DNA of 12,441 bases from Pseudomonadota bacterium (GTDB lineage Bacteria > Pseudomonadota > Gammaproteobacteria > Burkholderiales > Burkholderiaceae_C), in the NCBI GenBank assembly GCA_023438115.1, contig JAEZEB010000170.1, forward strand, positions 1 to 12,441. Reading direction: 5' to 3'. The notes below the pieces were generated by a model that saw only the letters and a program-made list of their open reading frames with translations, ran no database searches and was not told the origin of the DNA. Below are positions 7,125 to 12,441 of this stretch, piece by piece (the first letter of the stretch is position 1; the number at the start of each line of letters is the position of its first letter). The translations under genes were made by a program, and so were the position numbers.

Positions 7125-8183
7125 TCAGTCCTGGAACAGGCCGCCCTCGGGCCGCGGCGGCGTCACGCCCAGGTGCCGGTAGGCCGCCATCGTGGCGATG
7201 CGCCCGCGCGGCGTGCGCTGCAGGTAGCCCTGCTGGATCAGGTAGGGCTCGATCACGTCCTCGATGGTGTCGCGCTCCTCGCCGATGGAGGCGGCCACGT
7301 TGTCCAGGCCCACGGGCCCGCCGTCGAAGCGGTGGATCACGGCCTCCAGCAGCTTGCGGTCCATGACGTCGAAGCCCTGCGGATCGACGTCCAGCATGGC
7401 CAGCGCCTTCTGTGCGATCTCGCGGTCGATGCGGCCCGTGCCCTTCACGTCGGCGTAGTCGCGCACGCGCCGCAGCAGGCGGTTGGCGATGCGTGGCGTG
7501 CCGCGCGAGCGGCGGGCGATCTCCGCGGCGCCGTCCTGATCGATGGGTGCGTTGAGCAGGCCAGCGCTGCGATGCACGATCTGCGTCAGTTCTTCCGCCG
7601 TGTAGAACTCCAGCCGCGCCACGATGCCGAAGCGGTCGCGCAGCGGATTGGTCAGCATGCCCGCGCGGGTGGTGGCGCCCACCAGCGTGAAGGGCTGCAG
7701 GTCCAGCTTGATCGAGCGGGCGGCGGGGCCCTCGCCGATCATGATGTCGATCTGGTAGTCCTCGAGGGCCGGATAGAGGATTTCCTCCACCACGGGAGAG
7801 AGCCGGTGGATCTCGTCGATGAAGAGGACGTCGTTGCGTTCCAGGTTCGTCAGCAGCGCCGCGAGGTCCTTGGGTTTTTCCAGCACCGGGCCGGAGGTCT
7901 GGCGCAGGTTCACGCCCAGCTCGTTGGCGATGATGTGCGACAGCGTGGTCTTGCCCAGGCCCGGCGGGCCGAACAGCAGAACGTGGTCCAGCGCCTCGCC
8001 GCGCTTGCGCGCCGCGCCGATGAAGATCTCCAGCTGCTCGCGCGTCTTGGCCTGGCCGACGTATTCGGCGAGGCCCTTGGGACGCAGGGCGCGCTCGAGC
8101 GCCTCTTCCTGCGGGGAGGCGGGCGCGGCGGAAACCACCCTCTTTTCGGGCGCCGGGGCGAAGTCGTCGGTGCGAATGCTCAT
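7125..8183 (-). CDS. ruvB: Holliday junction branch migration ATPase RuvB
   Basis: RuvB is the hexameric AAA+ motor that, with RuvA, drives branch migration of Holliday junctions in recombinational repair. The 352-aa product has normal length. LRPKGLAEYVGQ opens the ATPase module, Walker A GPPGLGKT is at 72-79, Walker B FIDEIHRL starts at 121, and the sensor/arginine-finger segment GATTRAG is at 169-175. GTPRIANRLLRRVRD at 228-242 is the sensor 2 region. The C-terminal winged helix has FDGGPVGLDNVA and ends with RTPRGR at 323-328. The ATG at 8183 overlaps the ruvA stop by 4 bp, so translation is coupled. No ruvC is adjacent, as in several other lineages. Confidence 0.98.
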   Translation of the reverse strand: MSIRTDDFAPAPEKRVVSAAPASPQEEALERALRPKGLAEYVGQAKTREQLEIFIGAARKRGEALDHVLLFGPPGLGKTTLSHIIANELGVNLRQTSGPVLEKPKDLAALLTNLERNDVLFIDEIHRLSPVVEEILYPALEDYQIDIMIGEGPAARSIKLDLQPFTLVGATTRAGMLTNPLRDRFGIVARLEFYTAEELTQIVHRSAGLLNAPIDQDGAAEIARRSRGTPRIANRLLRRVRDYADVKGTGRIDREIAQKALAMLDVDPQGFDVMDRKLLEAVIHRFDGGPVGLDNVAASIGEERDTIEDVIEPYLIQQGYLQRTPRGRIATMAAYRHLGVTPPRPEGGLFQD

Positions 8184-8755
8184 CGCGCCAGCGCCTTCAG
8201 GGCCTGCTTGATGCCCTCGCTCACGCCGATGTCCTTGGGCAGCGACTTCAGCGCGGCCTGCGCTTCCTTGTCGCTGTAGCCCAGGGCGACCAGCGCCTGC
8301 AGGATGTCGGCCTGCGCGTCGCTCGCGGCGGCGTGGCCGGCGATGCCGATGTCGGCTCCCAGCTTGCCCTTGAGTTCGAGCAGCAGGCGCTCCGCCGTCT
8401 TCTTGCCGATACCCGGAACCTTCACCAGGCGGCTGGCATCCTGCTGCGTCACGGCCTGGGCGATGTCGCCCACGCTCATGCCGCTCAGCACGGCCAGCGC
8501 GGTACGCGGACCCACGCCCGAAATCTTGATCAGCTGGCGGAAGGTCTCGCGCTCGCTGGCCGAGCCGAAGCCGAACAGGATCTGCGCGTCCTCGCGGACG
8601 ACGAAGTGCGTGAGCAGCGACACCTTCTCGCCCAGCCCGGGCAGGTTGAAGAACGTGCTCATGGGGACGTCGACCTCGTAGCCGACGCCCTGGCAGTCCA
8701 CCAGCACCTGCGGCGGGTTCTTTTCGGCCAGCGTCCCCGTCAATTTGCCTATCAT
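8180..8755 (-). CDS. ruvA: Holliday junction DNA-binding protein RuvA
   Basis: RuvA tetramers bind the four-way junction and load RuvB. The 191-aa protein begins MIGKLTGTL, the family's usual OB-fold start. The acidic pin corresponds to E55/D56 (VREDAQILFGF). Two helix-hairpin-helix motifs follow, ISGVGPRTA at 78-86 and VPGIGKKTA at 113-121. The flexible linker lies at about 137-148 and the RuvB-binding domain III at 150-191 (ILQALVALGYSDKEA). The ATG at 8755 has a GAGGA Shine-Dalgarno five bases upstream. It leads the ruvA-ruvB pair and is divergent from phoH with just 26 bp between start codons. Confidence 0.98.
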   Translation of the reverse strand: MIGKLTGTLAEKNPPQVLVDCQGVGYEVDVPMSTFFNLPGLGEKVSLLTHFVVREDAQILFGFGSASERETFRQLIKISGVGPRTALAVLSGMSVGDIAQAVTQQDASRLVKVPGIGKKTAERLLLELKGKLGADIGIAGHAAASDAQADILQALVALGYSDKEAQAALKSLPKDIGVSEGIKQALKALAR

Positions 8756-8771
8756 GTCGGTCCTCTTCCGG

Positions 8772-8778
8772 GATTATC
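8772..8778. promoter_or_regulatory. Near-symmetric -10 element between ruvA and phoH
   Basis: GATTATC at 8772-8778 reads GATTAT towards phoH and GATAAT (5 of 6 to consensus) towards ruvA. Both start codons are within 26 bp, so any promoter for either gene must use this gap or reach into the other gene. The ruvA direction leaves room for a Shine-Dalgarno leader; the phoH direction would be leaderless. No clear -35 is seen on either strand. Confidence 0.4.
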
Positions 8779-8781
8779 AGC

Positions 8782-9726
8782 TTGATTCTCCGCCACGCCT
8801 TCAGCCCCATCAGCAACACCCGCCTGTCGCACCTGTGCGGCCCCATGGATGAACACCTGCGCACCATCGAGACGGCGTTGCAGGTGCGGATCTCGCGCCG
8901 CCAGGAGCACTTCCGCATCGAGGGTCCCAAGGCCAAGGCGGAACGGGCGCTCGACGTGCTGCAGGCCCTCTACGAGATGGCGGGCCGCAGCATCTCCAGG
9001 GAGAAGGTGCAGCTGATGGTGGCGGCCGAATCCGCGCCGCTGGTGGCGGACGAGGACGGCGCGCTGGTGCTGCACACGCGCCGCAGCGACCTCAAGGCCC
9101 GCACGCCCAACCAGAGCGTGTACCTGGACAACATCGCCAACCACGACATCACCTTCGGCATCGGCCCGGCGGGCACGGGCAAGACCTACCTGGCCGTGGC
9201 CTGCGCCGTCGACGCACTGGAGCGCAGCGCGGTGCAGCGCATCGTGCTCACCCGCCCCGCGGTGGAGGCCGGCGAGAAGCTGGGCTTCCTGCCCGGCGAC
9301 CTGACGCAGAAGGTCGATCCCTACCTGCGCCCGCTGTACGACGCCCTCTACGACCTGATGGGCTTCGAGCGCGTGACCAAGGCCTTCGAGCGCAACGCGC
9401 TGGAGATCGCGCCGCTCGCCTTCATGCGCGGGCGCACGCTGAACAACGCCTTCGTGATCCTGGACGAGGCGCAGAACACGACGCCCGAGCAGATGAAGAT
9501 GTTCCTCACCCGCATCGGCTTCGGCAGCAAGGCCGTGGTGACGGGCGACGTGAGCCAGATCGACCTGCCCAAGGGCTCGATGTCGGGGCTGGTCGACGCC
9601 GAGCGCGTGCTCAAGCGCGTCAACGGCATCGCGCACACGCGCTTCAACAGCGGCGACGTGGTGCGGCACCCGCTGGTGGCGCGCATCGTCGACGCCTACG
9701 ACGCCGCCCGCAAGCACGACAAATGA
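8782..9726 (+). CDS. PhoH-family ATPase (PhoH-like, YbeZ type)
   Basis: A 314-aa P-loop ATPase of the PhoH/YbeZ type, linked to RNA metabolism and usually encoded next to the endoribonuclease YbeY. The N-terminal part (residues 18-100) is a KH-like nucleic-acid-binding region. Walker A GPAGTGKT is at 128-135, LTRPAVEAGEKLGFLPGD at about 156-173 is the family signature, Walker B FVILDEAQN is at 224-232, and TGDVSQIDLP is at 254-263. The TTG at 8782 gives MILRH..., the start I recall for Comamonadaceae orthologues, but there is no Shine-Dalgarno sequence. An in-frame ATG at 8845 would remove 21 residues, so the start is less sure than the gene. It overlaps ybeY by 4 bp. Some call this gene phoH or ybeZ. 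Confidence 0.95.
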   Translation: MILRHAFSPISNTRLSHLCGPMDEHLRTIETALQVRISRRQEHFRIEGPKAKAERALDVLQALYEMAGRSISREKVQLMVAAESAPLVADEDGALVLHTRRSDLKARTPNQSVYLDNIANHDITFGIGPAGTGKTYLAVACAVDALERSAVQRIVLTRPAVEAGEKLGFLPGDLTQKVDPYLRPLYDALYDLMGFERVTKAFERNALEIAPLAFMRGRTLNNAFVILDEAQNTTPEQMKMFLTRIGFGSKAVVTGDVSQIDLPKGSMSGLVDAERVLKRVNGIAHTRFNSGDVVRHPLVARIVDAYDAARKHDK

Positions 9727-10172
9727 AGCCGGCGCTGGAACTCTCGCTACAGTTCGGCACCTTCCCCGGCGCGGCCGCCCACCGCAAGCTGCTCACGGGC
9801 GCGCGCGTGCGCCGCTGGGTGGAAGCGGCGCTGGCCGGGCCGGCCGAACTGGCCGTGCGCATCGTGGGCGCGGAGGAAGGGCAGGCCCTGAACCGCCAGT
9901 ACCGCGGCAAGGACTACGCCACCAACGTGCTCACCTTCGACTACGCGCGCACGCCGCTGGTGTCCGCCGACCTGGTGCTGTGTGCCCCGGTGGTGGAGCG
10001 CGAGGCGAAGGAACAGGGCAAGACGCTGGAGGCGCATTACGCGCACCTGCTGGTACACGGCACGCTGCATGCGCAGGGCTACGACCACGAGGGAGACGAC
10101 GGCGAGGCGCTGCGGATGGAGGCGGCGGAGATCCTGGTGCTGGGCAGTTTGGGGTATCCGAATCCGTATTGA
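9723..10172 (+). CDS. ybeY: rRNA maturation endoribonuclease YbeY
   Basis: YbeY is a zinc-dependent single-strand endoribonuclease needed for 16S rRNA 3'-end processing and ribosome quality control. The 149-aa product has the metal site H112-x3-H116-x5-H122 in LVHGTLHAQGYDHEGDD, and the preceding NRQYRGKDYATNVLTFDY is the second family signature. The ATG overlaps the phoH stop (ATGA), so it is translated from the phoH message. The usual next gene in many proteobacteria, a CBS-domain CorC/YbeX protein, is absent. Instead a palindromic repeat and the convergent dtd gene follow. Confidence 0.97.
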   Translation: MKPALELSLQFGTFPGAAAHRKLLTGARVRRWVEAALAGPAELAVRIVGAEEGQALNRQYRGKDYATNVLTFDYARTPLVSADLVLCAPVVEREAKEQGKTLEAHYAHLLVHGTLHAQGYDHEGDDGEALRMEAAEILVLGSLGYPNPY

Positions 10173-10181
10173 GGGGGTGGG

Positions 10182-10288
10182 CGTCGGGGTTCGGCTTCGC
10201 GCTCACCCCGACCTACGAAGCTACGAAGTCCGCGTCCTGCACGCCCACCGTAGGTCGGGGTGAGCGCGCGAAGCGCCGAACCCCGACG
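10182..10288. repeat. REP/BIME-like double palindrome between ybeY and dtd
   Basis: Two inverted arms, 10182-10217 and 10249-10288, are identical except for two 2-base insertions in the right arm (GCGCGAAGCC versus GCGCGCGAAGCGCC). Each arm is itself a palindrome: GTCGGGGT at 10183-10190 pairs with ACCCCGAC at 10205-10212, and GTCGGGGT at 10254-10261 pairs with ACCCCGAC at 10280-10287. The two arms flank a 31-bp middle. The arrangement matches a bacterial interspersed mosaic element (two head-to-head REP units). It fills nearly all of the 123-bp gap between convergent genes and could form a long stem that ends transcription from both sides. The paired insertions keep the right-arm hairpin paired. 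Confidence 0.8.
10213..10228 (+). repeat. Tandem 8-bp repeat CTACGAAG x2
   Basis: CTACGAAG occurs twice in direct succession (10213-10220 and 10221-10228) at the inner edge of the left REP arm. It may be a small slippage or insertion footprint; alone it has no clear function. Confidence 0.6.
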
Positions 10289-10295
10289 CTCGCCA

Positions 10296-10736
10296 TCACC
10301 GCACGGTCACCGGAATCGTCACCGGCCCGTCGTTCACCAGGTGCACCTGCATGTCCGCGGCGAACTCGCCCGTCTGCACCACGGGATGCGCCGCGCGCGC
10401 CTGCGCGACAAAGTAGTCGTACAGCCGTCGCCCCTCCTCCGGCGGCGCGGCATTCGTGAAGCTGGGCCGGTTGCCCCCGCTCGTGTCGGCGGCCAGGGTG
10501 AACTGGCTCACCAGCAGCAGCCCGCCGCCCACGTCCTGCACGCTGCGGTTCATCTTGCCCGCCTCGTCGCTGAAGATGCGCAGCTTCAGCAGCTTGGCCA
10601 GCAGCCGGTCGGCCTGGGCCCCGGAATCGCCGCGTTCGGCACACACCAGCACCAGCAGCCCGGCGCCGATCTCGCCAATGGTGCGGCCCGCCACCACCAC
10701 CTTCGCCTCGCGCACGCGTTGCACCACGGACAGCAT
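10296..10736 (-). CDS. dtd: D-aminoacyl-tRNA deacylase
   Basis: Dtd hydrolyses D-aminoacyl-tRNA (and glycyl-tRNA(Ala)), protecting translation from D-amino acids. The 146-aa length is typical. The start MLSVVQRVREAKV is family-like. SQFTLAADTSGGNRPSF begins at 77 with the S77-Q-F-T80 catalytic pocket motif, and NDGPVT at 135-140 holds the Gly-cisPro pair G137/P138 that rejects L-amino acids. The ATG at 10736 shares one base with the stop of the upstream transporter gene (TGATG), and a strong AGGAGG (10747-10752) lies inside that gene. It converges on ybeY across the palindromic repeat. A D-amino-acid-acting PLP enzyme is present elsewhere in the window, but the two are not linked in one operon. 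Confidence 0.97.
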   Translation of the reverse strand: MLSVVQRVREAKVVVAGRTIGEIGAGLLVLVCAERGDSGAQADRLLAKLLKLRIFSDEAGKMNRSVQDVGGGLLLVSQFTLAADTSGGNRPSFTNAAPPEEGRRLYDYFVAQARAAHPVVQTGEFAADMQVHLVNDGPVTIPVTVR

Positions 10737-11653
10737 CAGTTCGAATCCTCCTCGTCGGCCGCATGCGACTCCACGTCGCTCGGCAACAGCTCGATGGTCG
10801 CACGGAGGCCGGGCACGGCGTTCATGAGCGCCTGTTCCACGGAGCCCCGCAGGGCGGCGGCCCGTTCCAGCGTCCATTTGCCCGGGACGTGCATGTGCAG
10901 GTCCACGAAACGGCGGCTGCCGGAGCGGCGGGTGGTCACGTGGTCGAAGCGGATGGCGGGATGCGCGAACCGCCGGAGCACCTTCTCCACCTCCTCCTGC
11001 ACCTCCGGCTCGAGCGCCTTGTCCATCAGCCCCTGCGACGAGCGCCACACCAGCTGCCCGCCTTCGCGCAGGATGTTCAGCGCGACGCCGATCGCCACCA
11101 CCGGGTCGAGCCAGAGCCAGCCCGTGGCCGCCGCGAGCGCCACGCCCACGATCACGCCGGCCGAGGTCCAGACGTCCGTGAAGAGGTGGCGTGCATCGCC
11201 TTCCAGCGCCATGGACCGGTGCTCGCGCGCGGACTGCAGCATGGTCCACGCCATCGCGCCATTGAGGATGGAGCTCAGGACCGACAGGCCCAGGCCCAGC
11301 CCGGTCTGCTCCAGCGGCACCGGCGCCAGCAGGCGCTGCACCGCGGCCCACAGGATGCCGCCCGCGGCCAGGAAGATCAGCAGGCCCTCGAACCCCGAGG
11401 AAAAGTACTCGGCCTTGTGGTGCCCATAAGGATGGTCGTCGTCCGCGGGGCGCTTCGCGATCTTCACCATCAGCAGCGCGAAGCTCGCGCCCGCCAGGTT
11501 GACGAACGCTTCCATCGCATCCGACAGCAGGCCCACCGAACCGGTGATCCACCACGCGAGCGTCTTGAGCACGATGGTGGCGACCGCCACGGCGATCGAC
11601 CAGCGCAGCAGGGTCTCGGGGGCGATGTGGCGGGCGCGGGCCGCGAGCGACAT
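10736..11653 (-). CDS. Cation diffusion facilitator family transporter
   Basis: A 305-aa inner-membrane metal/proton antiporter of the CDF family with about six transmembrane helices (first at about 18-36) and a cytoplasmic C-terminal domain from about 215 (VDLHMHVPGKWTLERA). GLLSDAMEAFVNLAGAS is TM2, the loop HPYGHHKAEYFSSGFEG follows at 74-90, and HLFTDVWTSAGV (H156, D160) is TM5. By alignment to YiiP, the TM2 metal positions are E48 and N52 instead of Asp/His and Asp, while TM5 keeps His and Asp. The metal cannot be predicted. The ATG at 11653 has no Shine-Dalgarno sequence but CACAAT ends six bases before it. It overlaps dtd by one base and lies 23 bp after vapC. Confidence 0.93.
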   Translation of the reverse strand: MSLAARARHIAPETLLRWSIAVAVATIVLKTLAWWITGSVGLLSDAMEAFVNLAGASFALLMVKIAKRPADDDHPYGHHKAEYFSSGFEGLLIFLAAGGILWAAVQRLLAPVPLEQTGLGLGLSVLSSILNGAMAWTMLQSAREHRSMALEGDARHLFTDVWTSAGVIVGVALAAATGWLWLDPVVAIGVALNILREGGQLVWRSSQGLMDKALEPEVQEEVEKVLRRFAHPAIRFDHVTTRRSGSRRFVDLHMHVPGKWTLERAAALRGSVEQALMNAVPGLRATIELLPSDVESHAADEEDSN

Positions 11654-11659
11654 GCGGCG

Positions 11660-11665
11660 ATTGTG
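11660..11665 (-). promoter_or_regulatory. -10-like hexamer before the CDF gene
   Basis: On the minus strand CACAAT (5 of 6 to TATAAT) ends six bases before the ATG at 11653, in the 23-bp gap after vapC. No -35 is obvious because the upstream region is vapC coding sequence. It could give a leaderless transcript of the CDF and dtd genes separate from vapBC. Confidence 0.35.
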
Positions 11666-11676
11666 CGCGAGCGGGC

Positions 11677-12084
11677 TCAGTGCGGCCGGCCGGGATAGAC
11701 CAGCAGCGAGGGCTCGACCTGCGCCAGGGCCAGGAAGTCGCGGTCGTTGTGGACCAGGAGGGCGCCGTGTTCCAGGGCGATGGCCGCGATCAGGCAATCA
11801 TTCGGCTTGCGGATGGTGAAGCCGGCAGCGCGGGCCGCGCGGTGCAGCTGCGCGGCAACCTCGTAGGTGGACAGCTCGCGCGGCTCCAGGATCAGCGTGG
11901 ACCAGAGCACCTGCCGCATGTGGTCGTACTCGGCGTCGTCGCGGATGCCCTGCAGCACTTCCTGGAACACGATGCCGGTGGTGGCGATCTCCTCGTGCTC
12001 CTCCCGGCTCTCCACATAGCGCGTGGCGCTGGTCACCCGCGCGTGGTGGATGTCGATCCAGACGCTGGAATCGAGGAGCAGCAT
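11677..12084 (-). CDS. vapC: VapC-type PIN-domain toxin ribonuclease
   Basis: A 135-aa PIN-domain protein, the toxin of a type II VapBC module; such toxins are Mg2+-dependent RNases, often cutting tRNA or rRNA. The acidic site is visible as D5 (LLLDSSVWID), E42 (FQEVLQGI), D96 (KPNDCLIAA) and D114 or D116 (HNDRDF). All four positions are intact, so the toxin is probably active. The ATG at 12084 overlaps the stop of the antitoxin gene by one base (TGATG), the usual coupled arrangement with the antitoxin first. The RNA target is unknown. Confidence 0.95.
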   Translation of the reverse strand: MLLLDSSVWIDIHHARVTSATRYVESREEHEEIATTGIVFQEVLQGIRDDAEYDHMRQVLWSTLILEPRELSTYEVAAQLHRAARAAGFTIRKPNDCLIAAIALEHGALLVHNDRDFLALAQVEPSLLVYPGRPH

Positions 12085-12380
12085 CACTTTTTCCGGCGTT
12101 GGGCCCTGGCGGCCGGCGCAGGAGGGGCCACCTTGTAGCCCGCCACCGGCTGCTCGACCCGGTACTTGCCCGCAGGCTCGCCGGGCTCGGTCTTGGGGTC
12201 GTAGTCCGGCCAGTACGTGCCCTCGGCCGCGCGCCCCCACACGTCACCCAGGCGCGGCCGCCGCGCGCGCGCCACCATCTCGCGCAGCGCGCGATCGACC
12301 GCCTCGCGCTTGGTGCGCGCGCCCGAGACCCGCATGGCCTCGGCGACGAGTTCCTCGTCGATGTCGATGTTGGTGATCAT
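12084..12380 (-). CDS. vapB: VapB-type antitoxin with extended C-terminus
   Basis: A 98-aa antitoxin. Residues 1-38 (ITNIDIDEELVAEAMRVSG..TKREAVDRALREMV) match the VapB antitoxin DNA-binding segment (Pfam PF09957 type), which dimerises and represses its own promoter. Residues 40-98 form a longer tail than the roughly 60-75 aa typical of this type. It contains a Trp/Tyr/Pro-rich stretch (GTYWPDYDPKTEPG) and a basic, Ala/Pro-rich end (RAQRRKK). The tail is where a VapC-neutralising segment would be expected. The ATG at 12380 is used because the conserved domain starts there; it has no Shine-Dalgarno sequence, and TACAAT lies eight bases upstream. Confidence 0.92.
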   Translation of the reverse strand: MITNIDIDEELVAEAMRVSGARTKREAVDRALREMVARARRPRLGDVWGRAAEGTYWPDYDPKTEPGEPAGKYRVEQPVAGYKVAPPAPAARAQRRKK

Positions 12381-12388
12381 GGCGGGAA

Positions 12389-12394
12389 ATTGTA
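12389..12394 (-). promoter_or_regulatory. -10 element of vapBC
   Basis: On the minus strand TACAAT (5 of 6 to TATAAT) ends 8 nt before the vapB ATG, exactly the same hexamer and spacing as at the histidine phosphatase gene. This implies a leaderless vapBC message. The hexamer overlaps the promoter-proximal TGTACA repeat, so a bound repressor would block RNA polymerase. No good -35 is visible. Confidence 0.6.
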
Positions 12395-12410
12395 CAAACG
12401 CTGTACAAAC
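12391..12410 (-). promoter_or_regulatory. Tandem GTTTGTACA repeats, probable VapBC operator
   Basis: Two copies of the 9-mer GTTTGTACA on the minus strand (plus-strand 12391-12399 and 12402-12410), each ending in the palindrome TGTACA, are spaced 11 bp apart, close to one DNA helical turn. They sit directly at the vapB promoter and overlap its -10. Ribbon-helix-helix and similar antitoxins bind such repeated short sites cooperatively, so these are probable autoregulatory operators. Binding is inferred. Confidence 0.6.
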
Positions 12411-12441
12411 CCGCCACACCGCCTATCGGAGCGTCACCCGG

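Noticed and set aside
5565..8279. A very long open frame (904 codons) on the + strand across the rhomboid and ruvB genes
   Set aside because: It is antisense to two confidently identified genes, is rich in Arg/His/Gln/Gly with no domain, and is the expected mirror image of GC-biased codons on the other strand.
10173..10295. A CRISPR array, IS element or attachment site in the ybeY-dtd gap
   Set aside because: There are only two inverted arms with no regular spacers, no transposase frame and no target duplication; a REP/BIME element explains the structure better.
10737..11555. A long N-terminal extension of dtd
   Set aside because: It overlaps the CDF gene in another frame; the family-like start MLSVVQRV with a strong Shine-Dalgarno lies at 10736.
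12050..12441. A phage or integrative-element boundary at the right edge
   Set aside because: No integrase, tRNA gene or direct repeat pair is visible, and composition does not change; the toxin-antitoxin module alone is insufficient.

Overview
The window is a gene-dense, very GC-rich stretch of bacterial chromosome. Strong third-position G/C bias creates long antisense shadow ORFs. The protein sequences (TtcA, RuvAB, the PhoH start MILRH..., YbeY) look like Burkholderiales, probably Comamonadaceae (Ramlibacter/Variovorax/Caenimonas type). That placement is inference from remembered family resemblance, not a search. I see no rRNA, tRNA, CRISPR array or insertion sequence, and no gene-free stretch over 300 bases.

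Left third (1-5386, mostly + strand): a possible truncated minus-strand ORF at the edge; ttcA (tRNA 2-thiocytidine synthesis); a DUF4136 lipoprotein; then a compact three-gene cluster with its own likely promoter. The cluster holds a histidine-phosphatase (phosphoglycerate-mutase superfamily), a fold-type III PLP enzyme of the D-threonine aldolase/DSD1 family (20-bp overlap), and, 19 bp further on, a 590-aa membrane protein. This last protein joins an alkylglycerol-monooxygenase-like (TMEM195/AGMO) di-iron domain to a YhhN/TMEM86 lysoplasmalogenase domain. Both halves belong to families that break ether bonds of glycerolipids and release fatty aldehydes, which makes it the most unusual gene here.

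Middle (5334-8755, minus strand): a rhomboid-family intramembrane protease with an N-terminal membrane module and a helical tail, whose 3' end overlaps the ether-lipid gene tail-to-tail by 53 bp; then ruvB and ruvA, overlapping by 4 bp, without ruvC in the window. ruvA is divergent from phoH across only 26 bp, which carry a near-symmetric -10 element. phoH and ybeY (+ strand, 4-bp overlap) form an RNA-metabolism pair.

Right third (10173-12441): a REP/BIME-like double palindrome fills the gap between convergent ybeY and dtd. The remaining genes are on the minus strand: vapB, vapC, a cation-diffusion-facilitator transporter and dtd, packed with 1-bp overlaps or a 23-bp gap. The vapB promoter carries two 9-bp direct repeats one helical turn apart, probable VapBC operators.

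A recurring signal is a -10-like hexamer ending 6-8 nt before a start codon that lacks a Shine-Dalgarno sequence (ttcA, the phosphatase, the CDF gene, vapB). This suggests leaderless transcripts, while other genes (DUF4136, rhomboid, ruvA, dtd) have clear Shine-Dalgarno sequences.
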